Positions 24,150 to 33,478 of a stretch of DNA of 64,000 bases are shown here, in pieces (the first letter of the stretch is position 1; every line of letters begins with the position of its first letter). A program made the position numbers and the translations under genes. The stretch comes from JBBQZP01 sp038207585 (GTDB lineage: Bacteria; Pseudomonadota; Alphaproteobacteria; Rhodobacterales; Rhodobacteraceae), in assembly GCA_038207585.1 (NCBI GenBank), contig JBBQZP010000001.1, positions 1 to 64,000 of the forward strand, read 5' to 3'. The notes under the pieces were generated by a model, which worked only from the letters and a program-made list of their open reading frames with translations, was not told the origin of the DNA and ran no database searches.

Positions 24150-24872
24150 ATGGGATTGCAAGCTGCACTGCACATGGTTTACCCGCCACAATGTCTGACC
24201 TGCGATGCGCTGGTGACAACCGACTTTGGCCTGTGTGGTGCCTGCTGGCGCGAGACGCCGTTCATCACCGGGCTGGTCTGCGACACCTGCGGCGTGCCGC
24301 TGCCGGGCGAGGATGCAGGCAAGGCCGAACACTGCGACGATTGCCTGACCATCGCCCGCCCGTGGAGCCAAGGGCGCGCGGCGCTGTTGTATCGCGACAA
24401 CGCCCGCAAACTGGTGCTGTCGCTGAAACATGGTGACCGGCTTGATCTGGCCAAACCTGCCGCCGATTGGCTGTTGCGCGCGGCAGCACCGATGCTGGAG
24501 CCGGGGATGCTTGTGGCCCCCATTCCGCTGCATTGGCTGCGACTTCTGAAACGGCGCTACAATCAGGCGGCGCTGTTGTCGGGCGGGCTGGCACGCGCGG
24601 CGGGGCTGGTGCATTGCCCCGACCTGCTGCTGCGCCGCCGCAACACCCACACGCAGGAAGGGCGCGACCGCGACGGCCGTTTCGCCAACATGGCCGACGC
24701 CCTGCGCATCAACCCGCGGCGTGATTGGCAGGTGAACGGGCGACATGTGCTGCTGGTCGATGACGTCATGACCTCGGGGGCGACGCTGGCGGCGGCGGCT
24801 GAAGCGTGCGTTGCCGCAGGGGCGGTGCGCATTTCGGTGCTGGTGCTGGCGCGCGTTGCGAAGGATGCTTAA
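24150..24872 (+). CDS. ComF-family phosphoribosyltransferase-like protein
   Basis: 240 residues. The N-terminal double zinc finger has CLTC, CGAC, CDTCG and CDDC pairs between residues 15 and 70. A PRTase-type domain ends in VLLVDDVMTSGATLAAAAEA, the PRPP-binding loop. ComF proteins act in DNA uptake in naturally competent bacteria and have additional unknown roles elsewhere; no other competence genes are in the window. It diverges from the methyltransferase gene with 35 bases between and is followed by grxC. Confidence 0.9.
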   Translation: MGLQAALHMVYPPQCLTCDALVTTDFGLCGACWRETPFITGLVCDTCGVPLPGEDAGKAEHCDDCLTIARPWSQGRAALLYRDNARKLVLSLKHGDRLDLAKPAADWLLRAAAPMLEPGMLVAPIPLHWLRLLKRRYNQAALLSGGLARAAGLVHCPDLLLRRRNTHTQEGRDRDGRFANMADALRINPRRDWQVNGRHVLLVDDVMTSGATLAAAAEACVAAGAVRISVLVLARVAKDA

Positions 24873-24907
24873 ATCCTTATAGTCACGCCTGACTCTAAGG
24901 AAACGCC

Positions 24908-25165
24908 ATGAAATCTGTTGAAATCTACATCAAGGATTACTGCCCCTATTGTCATGCCGCCAAGCGGTTGCTGGCCAAAAAGGGGGTCGCCTTCACCGCT
25001 ATTGACATCGAAGAACATCCTGAACAGCGCGCGACCATGCTGCAACGCTCCAACGGCGGACGCACGGTGCCGCAGATATTTATCGGCGGGCGGCATGTTG
25101 GCGGCAGCGATGATCTGCATGCTTTGGAGAGTGCCGGTCGGCTTGATGCGATGCTGAAGGGCTGA
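24908..25165 (+). CDS. grxC: Glutaredoxin 3
   Basis: 85 residues, the standard length. The dithiol centre is C12-P-Y-C15 in KDYCPYC; the glutathione-binding TVPQIFIGG with cis-Pro and the GGSDDLHAL segment are intact. It reduces protein and glutathione disulfides in the cytosol. It begins after comF with an AAGGAA ribosome site and is followed at 3 bases by the nitrilase gene, suggesting a shared transcript. Confidence 0.96.
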   Translation: MKSVEIYIKDYCPYCHAAKRLLAKKGVAFTAIDIEEHPEQRATMLQRSNGGRTVPQIFIGGRHVGGSDDLHALESAGRLDAMLKG

Positions 25166-25168
25166 CAG

Positions 25169-25999
25169 ATGCGCGCGGGTCTGGTGCAACTGACCGTGAC
25201 TGACGATCCGGCAGCCAATCTGCCGGAAACGGTGGCACTTGTGCGGGCGGCGGTTGCGGGCGGGGCGGGCTTTGTGCTGACGCCCGAATGCACCAACGCG
25301 CTGTCATCGAATCGTGCGCATCAACGGCAGATTCTGAGAGCCGAGAGCGATGATCCGACCCTTGCCGCCCTGCGGGACGAGGCGGTGCGGGCAGGGATCT
25401 GGCTGCTGATCGGCTCGATCGGGTTGCTGACCGATGATGCGGACGGCCGCTTTGCCAACCGGTCATTCCTGATCGGCCCCGATGGCGCGATTGCGGCGCG
25501 GTATGACAAGATCCACATGTTTGATGTGAACGTCTCGGACACCGAGGTTTACCGGGAATCGTCAGGCTATCGCCCCGGTGCGCAGGCGGTTCTGGCCGAT
25601 ACACCCTTTGGCAAGATCGGCATGACGGTCTGCTATGACGTGCGGTTTCCTCACCTTTACCGCCACCTTGCGCAGGCGGGCGCGCAGGTCCTGACCGTGC
25701 CTGCCGCGTTCAACCACATCACCGGGGCGGCGCATTGGGAAACCCTGCTGCGCGCCCGTGCGATTGAAACGGGCTGCTATCTGCTGGCCCCGGCGCAAAC
25801 CGGGTTCCACCCCGAATCGGCGGGTAAAGGGCGCAACACCCACGGCCACAGCCTTGCCATTTCCCCCTGGGGCGAGGTGATTGCCGACGCGGGCACCGAT
25901 CCCGGCGTGACCTTCGCCGAGATTGACGCTGCACAGGTGGAAAAAGCCCGCGCCCGAATCCCCTCGCTGACCCATGACCGCGCGTTCGAGGGGCCGTGA
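25169..25999 (+). CDS. Carbon-nitrogen hydrolase (nitrilase superfamily; deaminated-glutathione amidase type)
   Basis: 276 residues with the complete catalytic triad: E40 in LTPECTN, K114 in YDKIHMFDV and C155 in TVCYDVRFP. The KIHMFDV and CYDVRFPHLYR patterns match the Nit1 branch, which removes the amide from deaminated glutathione and so repairs a side product of transamination. The neighbouring glutaredoxin fits a glutathione-related job. It overlaps the MarR gene by one base. Other amidase substrates cannot be excluded. Confidence 0.9.
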   Translation: MRAGLVQLTVTDDPAANLPETVALVRAAVAGGAGFVLTPECTNALSSNRAHQRQILRAESDDPTLAALRDEAVRAGIWLLIGSIGLLTDDADGRFANRSFLIGPDGAIAARYDKIHMFDVNVSDTEVYRESSGYRPGAQAVLADTPFGKIGMTVCYDVRFPHLYRHLAQAGAQVLTVPAAFNHITGAAHWETLLRARAIETGCYLLAPAQTGFHPESAGKGRNTHGHSLAISPWGEVIADAGTDPGVTFAEIDAAQVEKARARIPSLTHDRAFEGP

Positions 26000-26442
26000 T
26001 GGCCGACAAGACCGAGGACATCGCAGTATCTTTGTTCGGTGAATTGTTCATGGCCGATCAACTGGCGCGTACCCATGTGTCCAAGGCCTTGCCCAAAGGG
26101 ATGGAGCTTTCCCATTTCGGCGTTCTGAACCATCTAGCGCGCCTGAACGAGGAACGCACCCCGGCACAGCTTGCCCGCAGCTTTCACGTCACACGCGGTG
26201 CCATGACCAATACATTAACCAAACTGGAATGGGCCGGGCACGTCCATATCCGCCCCGACTGGGACGATGCCCGCCGGAAACTGGTGGCGATCAGCCCGTC
26301 GGGCCGGGCCGCCCGCGATGCGGCGGTTGCCGTCATTGCACCGCTGATCGCGGATGTAGTGGCATCGCTGGGGGCCGACCGGGTGCGCGCCGTTCTGCCC
26401 GTGCTGCGCGAATTGCGCACCCGGCTTGAGGGCGAAAGCTGA
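25999..26442 (+). CDS. MarR-family regulator
   Basis: 147 residues from the ATG at 25999 (overlapping the nitrilase stop). A winged helix-turn-helix covers about 35-110: LSHFGVLNHLARLNEERTPAQLARSF, the recognition helix TRGAMTNTLTKLEWAGHVH, and a wing with RPDWDDARRKLVAISPSGR. No conserved Cys, so it is not an OhrR-type oxidation sensor. Target unknown; it might regulate its own operon. It converges with the polysaccharide export gene 16 bases away. Confidence 0.88.
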   Translation: MADKTEDIAVSLFGELFMADQLARTHVSKALPKGMELSHFGVLNHLARLNEERTPAQLARSFHVTRGAMTNTLTKLEWAGHVHIRPDWDDARRKLVAISPSGRAARDAAVAVIAPLIADVVASLGADRVRAVLPVLRELRTRLEGES

Positions 26443-26458
26443 CCGGGCCGCAGCCGCC

Positions 26459-27565
26459 CTACAGGCGGTTGCGGATCAGTGTAGCATTGCCGAACAGCGT
26501 CAGGATGGTCTGAGTTGTTGTCAGCGGGCTTTCGGTGATCAGAACCAGATCGCGGTCTTGCAGGGCGAACTGACCGGCGCTGAACAGACCGTCGGCATTG
26601 GTCAGGTTGATCGCAAAGATGACCCTGTCCTTGTCGGGCCCGCTGCCATCCTGCCGCAGTTGCGATTGTTCATAATTGCGCAGAATCAGGATGCCCTTCG
26701 GGTCGCCGCGTGTGTCGATGACCCCCCCGGCAAGAGATATTGCATCCAGCGCCGATACGACTTCATTCGGAAAGGGAATCTGCGCTTCCTTGTCCAGCGC
26801 GCCAAGGGTCAGGAAAAAGCGCGGATCCTGTTCGACGTAAACCTTGTCGCCGCCGCGCAGGGTCGTATCAAGACCGGGATTCCGAAGCAGTTTTTCCAGT
26901 GCGACACCATAAAGCTTTCCGTCACGGCTTAGCCGGATCTGTGGGTTGCGAATGTCGGCCGCGACACCGCCGCCCTGTGCAATCAGACCGGTTATGGTAA
27001 AGGATCGGTCCGGCATCAGATAGTTGCCAGGCGTGCGCACGCCGCTGATCAGATCGACCGAACTTTGCAGGCCAGTGACCAGTGCAAGCTGAACCTGCGC
27101 CGAGGGGATGATCGTCTGCATCTTTTCCTGAATCGCGGCGCGGGCGCGGTCCGGGCTCATCTTTGCGATATAGACCTCGTCCAGATAGGGCAGGAAGATC
27201 GTTCCCCGCTCTGACACTATCATACCTGGCAGCGTCACTGCCTTTTGCCCCACCGGCGTCAGAAGCGAGCTGTCCTCGTTATCCCAGATCGACAGGTCGA
27301 TCTTGTCGCCCGGTGCGATGGCCTGGCCGGACGGTCCACGCGAATTCTTGATCCATCCCTGAAAGCCCGGAACACCACGCGTTGGCCAACTGGTCAGTTG
27401 CGGCAGGGTTTCGCGAGTAACGGAATGGACGGAAAAGGTCGCGTCCTCGGCATTCGAACCGGCAAGGATCTGACGCGTGTCACCCGCCCCTTTTGGAAGG
27501 TCACAGGCCGCAACACCCATCAGCAAGACAAAAGTCAGGAAAATTTTCCCGCGCCGAAACTGCAT
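26459..27565 (-). CDS. Wza-like polysaccharide export lipoprotein
   Basis: 368 residues from the ATG at 27565, preceded by a CGGAG ribosome site; longer in-frame starts lie in the divergent promoter region. A lipoprotein signal ends in GVAAC. The Poly_export domain starts at about 80 (IAPGDKIDLSIWDNEDSSLL), followed by two SLBB-type repeats (VDLISGVRTPGNYLMPDRSFTI split by ITGLIAQGGGV; ALDAISLAGGVIDTRGDPKGILILRNYE). It forms the outer-membrane channel for capsule or exopolysaccharide. It diverges from the epimerase gene, placing both polysaccharide units under one control region. Confidence 0.92.
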   Translation of the reverse strand: MQFRRGKIFLTFVLLMGVAACDLPKGAGDTRQILAGSNAEDATFSVHSVTRETLPQLTSWPTRGVPGFQGWIKNSRGPSGQAIAPGDKIDLSIWDNEDSSLLTPVGQKAVTLPGMIVSERGTIFLPYLDEVYIAKMSPDRARAAIQEKMQTIIPSAQVQLALVTGLQSSVDLISGVRTPGNYLMPDRSFTITGLIAQGGGVAADIRNPQIRLSRDGKLYGVALEKLLRNPGLDTTLRGGDKVYVEQDPRFFLTLGALDKEAQIPFPNEVVSALDAISLAGGVIDTRGDPKGILILRNYEQSQLRQDGSGPDKDRVIFAINLTNADGLFSAGQFALQDRDLVLITESPLTTTQTILTLFGNATLIRNRL

Positions 27566-27678
27566 CTGATACTCCGGTAGCGCCTGTTGTTTCTCTATTC
27601 TGGACATTGAGCGCCGGGGAAAGATACTGAACCCGGACGCACGGTCAATCGCAGAGATTTGGAACAGGCTATACTCTG

Positions 27679-28554
27679 ATGCAGCACGAACGGCCAATAC
27701 TTGTTACGGGTGCCAGCGGAAAGTTGGGCGAGGTGTTGCGAAGAAGTTGGGCAATGCAACCGGAAATGGTGCTCAATCCACTTTGGCAAACGCGAAAGAA
27801 CGCCAGGCCAGGCTGGTTGCGATGGGATATGCTGACCGCACCCTATGTCGGGCCGTCGCTGACCGGGGGGTGTGTTCTGCATCTCGCAGGGGGTGCCACG
27901 CCTGCAACCTGCAGTGGAAATGACAATGCAGATCTTGCGATTTCGGCTTTGAACATGGCCAGAGACGGCGGCCTGAGCCATGTCTTTGTCGCGTCATCGG
28001 CGGCTGTCTATGGCAAAGCGGGGCCAGATCCGTTGGACGAAGACCAAAGGCCGATTCCGGCTTCGGTCTATGGATTTGCCAAGGCGCGGATGGAACAGTC
28101 CGTGATGGATTGGCACAGCGCGCATCCGGGAGGGCCGCAAATAACCATTTTGCGGATCGGCAATGTTTTTGGCAGCGACAGCCTGATCGGCGATGCGGCG
28201 ACACGAACAGAGACGGTGCTTGATCCGGTGCCGGGGACGGCGGGCGGGCCGGTCCGGTCGTATATCGGGCCGCAAAGTTTGGCCCGGGTTATTGCGCAAT
28301 TGTGCAGCCTTGCCTTCGATCGGGCCAGTCTGCCGCTCTTTTTGAACGTGAGTGCCGCCCCGGCTGTCGCGATGGCATCGCTTCTGGAGGCGGCCCGGCT
28401 TCCCTGGCGTTTTGGATCGCCAAATGATGCAGTGATCCCTCGCGTGGAATTGCAAGTCAGGCGTCTTTATGGCCTTGTAAAGATGCCCCCCGACGCGGGG
28501 TCTGCTGAAACGATGGCTGCCGAATGGCGACAAGTGCAGGGTGGCTCTGCGTGA
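27679..28554 (+). CDS. NAD-dependent epimerase/dehydratase
   Basis: 291 residues, extended SDR family. The Rossmann motif is VTGASGKLGEVL at residues 9-20; HLAGGATP is the second nucleotide contact; VASSAAVYG holds the catalytic Ser and YGFAKARME the Tyr-x3-Lys. It should alter a nucleotide sugar used by the downstream transferase. The ATG is preceded by CTATACTCTG, so a -10-like TATACT (27670-27675) abuts the start codon and a very short or absent leader is possible. Its stop overlaps the GTG of the sugar transferase gene. Confidence 0.88.
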   Translation: MQHERPILVTGASGKLGEVLRRSWAMQPEMVLNPLWQTRKNARPGWLRWDMLTAPYVGPSLTGGCVLHLAGGATPATCSGNDNADLAISALNMARDGGLSHVFVASSAAVYGKAGPDPLDEDQRPIPASVYGFAKARMEQSVMDWHSAHPGGPQITILRIGNVFGSDSLIGDAATRTETVLDPVPGTAGGPVRSYIGPQSLARVIAQLCSLAFDRASLPLFLNVSAAPAVAMASLLEAARLPWRFGSPNDAVIPRVELQVRRLYGLVKMPPDAGSAETMAAEWRQVQGGSA

Positions 28555-29180
28555 CCTTGCAAAAGCGGTTCTTCGATATCGTATTCGCACTGTTGCTTGG
28601 GGCTGTGCTGATCTTGCCTGCCCTTGTGCTGGTGCTTTTGCTGCTGGTTACACAGGGGCGCCCGGTTTTCTATCTGGCCGAGCGGATGAAAGCCCCCGGC
28701 CAACCATTTCTTTTGTGGAAGTTCCGCACCATGCGGGTGGTGGCGTCTGCAGACAGCGGTGTTTCGGGCGGCGATAAATCCGCGCGGATCACACCGCTGG
28801 GCCGGATTCTGCGCCGCTTGCGGCTGGACGAGGTGCCGCAGCTTTGGAACATCCTGCGCGGTGACATGAGCTTTGTCGGCCCCCGCCCGCCCCTTCGGCA
28901 ATATGTTGATCGCTTTCCGGCGCTTTACGCGCAGGTCCTGCAAAGCCGACCCGGTGTGACGGGCCTTGCATCGCTGTTGTTCCATGCCCGCGAAGAGCAG
29001 CTTTTAGCGCCCTGCACAACGATCGAACAAACCGATGCGGTCTATGTGCGGCGCTGCATTCCGCGCAAGGCGCAGTTGGATCTGATCTATCAGCGGCACC
29101 AGAGCCTGTGTTTTGACGCTGGTATACTTGGAAAAACTGTAATTCGGGTCATATTGCGACGAATTTATCGCAGGTCCTAA
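28551..29180 (+). CDS. Polyprenyl-phosphate sugar-1-phosphate transferase
   Basis: 209 residues from GTG 28551 (GTGA overlap). A single N-terminal membrane segment (FFDIVFALLLGAVLILPALV) precedes the catalytic domain with KFRTMR, RLDEVPQLWNILRGDMSFVGPRP and the conserved SRPGVTGL. This is the monotopic PglC-type family that transfers a phosphosugar from a nucleotide sugar to undecaprenyl phosphate, the first membrane step of exopolysaccharide or O-antigen synthesis. It probably uses the sugar made by the neighbouring epimerase or dehydratase. Confidence 0.92.
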   Translation: MTLQKRFFDIVFALLLGAVLILPALVLVLLLLVTQGRPVFYLAERMKAPGQPFLLWKFRTMRVVASADSGVSGGDKSARITPLGRILRRLRLDEVPQLWNILRGDMSFVGPRPPLRQYVDRFPALYAQVLQSRPGVTGLASLLFHAREEQLLAPCTTIEQTDAVYVRRCIPRKAQLDLIYQRHQSLCFDAGILGKTVIRVILRRIYRRS

Positions 29181-29257
29181 GCGAAAGCCTGCGCGAGAAC
29201 CCCCTTGGATGGCCTGATGTCTTGTTGCAAGGGGAACCGTCAGGTAGCTTGTGGCAT

Positions 29258-29293
29258 TGGATTTGTGCGATTTTGTAAAAGTTCACAAATCCA
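29258..29293. promoter_or_regulatory. 10-bp inverted repeat upstream of the FlaA1/WbpM-like gene
   Basis: TGGATTTGTG (29258-29267) and CACAAATCCA (29284-29293) are exact reverse complements spaced by 16 bases, in an AT-rich patch 54 bases before the start at 29347. The sequence between holds TTTTGTAAAA. A regulator site or mRNA leader hairpin are both possible. Confidence 0.45.
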
Positions 29294-29346
29294 TGCGCAG
29301 TGGGGTGCGCAAAACCCGTGCCAAACGGGAAGCATCAGGGGTGAGC

Positions 29347-31257
29347 ATGTTCGTACTACGGCGTAAGTTGTTTGCGATCGTCGACCGTATGTCGAGGTCG
29401 CACAAGTGGCAGGTGCTGCTGCTGACAGACGTGCTTCTGGTGCCTGTGGCGCTGGTTTTCACTCTTTCGTTGTTTTACGGGCGGCTTGGGCAAATGTGGG
29501 CAGAGCCTGCGTTGCTGTGGTATTTCCCCATTCTCGCACTTCTGGCGGCGCTTGTGACGTCGGCGTTCGGAATCCCCCGCATCAAGCTGAACGCCTATGA
29601 AAACTCGGCCATCGTGAAAACATTCGCGTTCGCTGCGATCATGGCGGCGGCGTTTGCCGCGATGAACCGGGCGACAGGCTTTTTCACGCCACTGGCGGCG
29701 GTTGTTCTGTTCGGGCTTGCGGTGTTTCTGTTCTCGGTCGGCACACGCCTTGCGATGCTTTATACATTGTTGTGGGTGCTTCGCCTTGGGCAGAAGAAAA
29801 AGCGCGTGCTCATTTACGGTGCTGGCAATACGGGAACCCAGCTTGCCGCAGCGCTTCGCGGCCACAAGACTTTGGTCCCGGTTGCTTTTGTGGATGATAA
29901 CGCAGCACTGCAAAGCATTACGGTGGCAGGGTTGCGGGTCATGGGGCCGGAAGATCTTGACCATTATCGCAGGCTGCGCGGCGTGGACCGGATCGTTCTG
30001 GCGATGCCGTCCCAGTCGGCACCCAAGATTGCGCGGCTGAAGCGTCATCTGCGCCAGATGGGGTTCGAGGTGCATTCGCTGCCCTCATTCGCGCAACTGG
30101 TCGGTGAAGAAAAATTGATCGACAAGCTGGGACAGGTTCTGCCGGGGCAATTTCTGGGGCGCCAACAGCTTGGCGATGCACTGTCAGACGGGACCGGAGC
30201 CTATGCGGGCCGGTCGATCCTTGTGTCCGGTGCAGGCGGGTCGGTCGGGTCAGAGCTTTGCCGCCAGATCATCACCTTGCGGCCGAATCGTCTTGTCCTG
30301 TTCGAGGTCAGCGAAATCGCACTGTACAACATAGACCGCGAGTTGCGCGATCTGGCTGCGGGCAGCGGGGTCGAGATCTGCCCGGTGCTTGGCTCTGTCA
30401 CCGATTCGCGCTTGTCGCGCATGGTGATCAAGGATCACGCAGTGGATGTGGTTCTGCACGCCGCCGCCTATAAGCATGTGCCATTGGTTGAGGCAAACCC
30501 GATTGCGGGCCTTGCCAACAACGTGCTGGGCACCCGTACCCTTGCTGATGCCGCGAACGAGGCGGGGGTGGAACGTTTCATCCTGATTTCCACCGACAAG
30601 GCGGTGCGCCCGACCAATGTTATGGGGGCTTCAAAGCGGATGGCGGAACTGGTCGTGCAGGATCTGGCCAAGCGGTCTGCGAACACGGTCTTTTCGATGG
30701 TCCGGTTCGGCAATGTGCTGGGGTCATCGGGGTCTGTCATCCCGCTGTTCAAGGAACAGATTGCGCGCGGTGGACCAGTCACGCTGACACATGAAGATGT
30801 GACGCGCTATTTCATGACCATTGCCGAAGCCGCGCGTCTGGTGCTGCTGGCGGGGTCGTTCGCCGAAAGCCACACGGCGCGGGGCGGCGATGTGTTCGTG
30901 CTGGATATGGGGCAGCCAGTCAAAATCCGCGATCTTGCGGTGCAGATGATCACGGCTGCAGGCTATTCAGTGCGCAACGCAGCGCATCCCGACGGCGATA
31001 TCGAAATTCTGGTGACAGGATTGCGACCCGGCGAAAAGCTGCACGAAGAATTGCTGATCGGCGAGGGCCTGCTGACCACGCCTCATTCCAAGATCCTGCG
31101 GGCGCGTGAAGCTGGTCTTTCGGAACTTGAGATGGCAAGTGCTTTGCGCGCCCTGCGGTCAGCAGTTGCGGTGGGTGATGCAGCGGCTGCGCGGGAAGTC
31201 ATCATCAATTGGGTCGAGGGGTATTGCCCGCCCGCTGCGGTGGCACGTTCGCAATAA
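29347..31257 (+). CDS. FlaA1/WbpM/CapD-like nucleotide-sugar 4,6-dehydratase, membrane-bound
   Basis: 636 residues from ATG 29347 (a GTG at 29341 adds two; a GGGG ribosome site precedes both). Four N-terminal membrane helices (about 18-150) lead to a CoA-binding-like Rossmann domain (RVLIYGAGNTGTQLAAAL) and then the SDR domain (SILVSGAGGSVGSELCRQI). The catalytic segment STDKAVRPTNVMGASKRM has Met in place of the usual Tyr of YxxxK, normal for the long WbpM/PglF-type dehydratases. These make UDP-4-keto-6-deoxy amino sugars. It follows the sugar transferase with a 166-base gap carrying an inverted repeat. Confidence 0.92.
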   Translation: MFVLRRKLFAIVDRMSRSHKWQVLLLTDVLLVPVALVFTLSLFYGRLGQMWAEPALLWYFPILALLAALVTSAFGIPRIKLNAYENSAIVKTFAFAAIMAAAFAAMNRATGFFTPLAAVVLFGLAVFLFSVGTRLAMLYTLLWVLRLGQKKKRVLIYGAGNTGTQLAAALRGHKTLVPVAFVDDNAALQSITVAGLRVMGPEDLDHYRRLRGVDRIVLAMPSQSAPKIARLKRHLRQMGFEVHSLPSFAQLVGEEKLIDKLGQVLPGQFLGRQQLGDALSDGTGAYAGRSILVSGAGGSVGSELCRQIITLRPNRLVLFEVSEIALYNIDRELRDLAAGSGVEICPVLGSVTDSRLSRMVIKDHAVDVVLHAAAYKHVPLVEANPIAGLANNVLGTRTLADAANEAGVERFILISTDKAVRPTNVMGASKRMAELVVQDLAKRSANTVFSMVRFGNVLGSSGSVIPLFKEQIARGGPVTLTHEDVTRYFMTIAEAARLVLLAGSFAESHTARGGDVFVLDMGQPVKIRDLAVQMITAAGYSVRNAAHPDGDIEILVTGLRPGEKLHEELLIGEGLLTTPHSKILRAREAGLSELEMASALRALRSAVAVGDAAAAREVIINWVEGYCPPAAVARSQ

Positions 31258-31348
31258 TAGTTTCGTGCAGCAATGCCCGAATCAGGAAAGTGATTGTTGC
31301 TCCAAACCGCATCCTTTACACTGCCTGCACCTATAGAAGGCCTGACTG

Positions 31349-33478
31349 ATGCTTCTGACACATCTGCGGCGACGCACCATCTTTGGCCTGACCACCGCGC
31401 TTGTTGCGCTTGGCGCGACGGCGGCGGAACCCGAAACGCGCGCCACGCTCAATTTCAATGGCGTGACCGGTCTGATTGATATGCCTTCGGGCGAATCTCA
31501 GCCGGATGGTGCGCTTAACATCTCGACCACGCATTTCGGGCCGATCAGCCGCACCACGCTGACGTTTCAGATCTTGCCCCGCCTGTCGGGCAGTTTCCGC
31601 TATACTGCCGTGCGCGATTGGCGGGCCAGGGTGCCGGGAAATTTCGAGACCTACTATGACCGGTCGTTCGATCTGCGCTACCAGATCCTGAAGGAAAGCC
31701 AGTATGTGCCCGCCGTGACCGTGGGTCTGCAGGATTTCGTAGGCACCGGCATCCTTTCAGGCGAATACATCGTTGCGACCAAGAACCTGTCGCCCAAACT
31801 GAAGGTGACGGGTGGTCTTGGCTGGGGTCGTCTGGGCAGTTTCGGCAGCTTTGCCGATACCGGAACCCGCAAGGCGATCAATGTCGACAAGGGCGGCACG
31901 GTTAACACATCGCAGTTCTTCCGGGGGCCGGTTTCGGCATTCGGCGGGGTCGAATATCAATACAACGACAAACTGTCCTTCAAGGCAGAATACTCATCAG
32001 ACAATTACGACACCGAAGCGGAATTCCGGCAGACCTTTGATCGCAAAAGCCCGGTGAACTTCGGCGTCGAATATCAGCCGAATGATGGCATCCGCCTTGG
32101 CGGCTATTATCTTTACGGCTCTGAATTCGGGATCGCGGCGCATTTCCTGCTTAACCCCAGGCAGCGCGTTGCAGGCGCGGTCACCAGCGCCGCCCCCTAT
32201 CCGATTGAGCCTCGCCCAAGCCGCAGCGCTGACCCGGACGCATGGTCGCCCGAATGGGTGACGCAGGATGGAATCGCGCCGGTTCTGATCAAGAACATCA
32301 ACAAGCGCGTGGTCGATGACGGGATCGTGGTCGAGGCGATTTCCTATTCCAGCGGCACCGTGCAGGTGCGGTTCCGCAACAATAGACTGGATGCCGAAGC
32401 GCAGGCTGTGGGCCGGGTTGCCCGCGCGATGTCGGCCGTTCTGCCGGCCTCCGTCGAGGTGTTCGAGATTGTTCCTGTGGTGAATGCCGTGCCCGCGTCC
32501 AAGGTCACGCTGCGCCGCTCTGATATCGAGGCGCTGGAATTTGCGCCCGATGCCGCCACGGCATTGCGCGCGCGCGCAACGGTCGGCGATGTCGGTCCGC
32601 GCCCTGCAGGTTTGTCGTATGATCCGGAACTGTATCCCATTTTCGAATGGGGGCTCGGGCCGTATGTAAAGACCAGCTTCTTTGACCCCGACAATCCGGT
32701 TCGGGCAGATCTTGGCGTTCGCCTGTCCGCACGGTATGAGCCGGCCCCCGGTGTGGTTCTGCGCGGGTCGGCCATCAAGCGGCTGGTCGGCAACCTGTCC
32801 GATTCGACGCGCCCGTCAAACTCGGTTCTGCCCCGCGTGCGTTCAAACGCCAATATCTATGAACGTGAGGGCGATCCGGCCATCGAGTCGCTGACCGCCA
32901 ACTACTATACGCGGCTGGGTGAAAACCTGTATGGTCGGGCTACCATAGGCTATCTAGAACCCATGTTTGGCGGCGTTTCGGGAGAAGTGCTTTGGAAACC
33001 GGCCGACCGGGACTATGCGATCGGCGCCGAAATCAACTACGTCAGGCAGCGCGATTTCGATCAGTTGTTCGGCGTTCAGACCTACAGCGTCACGACGGGC
33101 CATGTGTCGGGCTATTACAAGCTTCCGGGCAATTACAACGTGCAGCTTGATGTCGGCCGTTATCTGGCGGGCGACTATGGTGCCACGCTGTCGCTGGACC
33201 GTGAGTTTGAGAATGGCTGGCGCGTCGGGGCGTTTGCAACCCTGACCGACGTTTCGGCTGACGATTTTGGCGAGGGGTCGTTCGACAAGGGCATCCGCCT
33301 GGATATTCCGGTGACCTGGTTCACTGGCGCGCCGACCCGCAAGGAAAGCGTTGGCGTGATTCGTCCGCTGACGCGCGATGGCGGGGCCCGGTTGAACGTG
33401 GATGGGCGTCTTTACAACGAATTGCGGGATTATCAGGCCTCGGGTCTTGACGGGCAGTGGGGGCGGTTCTGGAAATGA
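31349..33478 (+). CDS. yjbH: YjbH-domain outer-membrane exopolysaccharide protein
   Basis: 709 residues. Signal peptide to about residue 25 (FGLTTALVALGATAA). The YjbH domain starts with GVTGLIDMPSGESQPDGAL, typical of the family, and continues with many alternating hydrophobic strands consistent with an outer-membrane beta barrel in two halves. A periplasm-like alpha/beta insert is at about 310-430 (VRFRNNRLDAEAQAVGRVARAM). E. coli yjbEFGH is an exopolysaccharide operon with unknown biochemistry. It overlaps yjbF by four bases and follows the dehydratase gene after a 91-base gap. Confidence 0.9.
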   Translation: MLLTHLRRRTIFGLTTALVALGATAAEPETRATLNFNGVTGLIDMPSGESQPDGALNISTTHFGPISRTTLTFQILPRLSGSFRYTAVRDWRARVPGNFETYYDRSFDLRYQILKESQYVPAVTVGLQDFVGTGILSGEYIVATKNLSPKLKVTGGLGWGRLGSFGSFADTGTRKAINVDKGGTVNTSQFFRGPVSAFGGVEYQYNDKLSFKAEYSSDNYDTEAEFRQTFDRKSPVNFGVEYQPNDGIRLGGYYLYGSEFGIAAHFLLNPRQRVAGAVTSAAPYPIEPRPSRSADPDAWSPEWVTQDGIAPVLIKNINKRVVDDGIVVEAISYSSGTVQVRFRNNRLDAEAQAVGRVARAMSAVLPASVEVFEIVPVVNAVPASKVTLRRSDIEALEFAPDAATALRARATVGDVGPRPAGLSYDPELYPIFEWGLGPYVKTSFFDPDNPVRADLGVRLSARYEPAPGVVLRGSAIKRLVGNLSDSTRPSNSVLPRVRSNANIYEREGDPAIESLTANYYTRLGENLYGRATIGYLEPMFGGVSGEVLWKPADRDYAIGAEINYVRQRDFDQLFGVQTYSVTTGHVSGYYKLPGNYNVQLDVGRYLAGDYGATLSLDREFENGWRVGAFATLTDVSADDFGEGSFDKGIRLDIPVTWFTGAPTRKESVGVIRPLTRDGGARLNVDGRLYNELRDYQASGLDGQWGRFWK

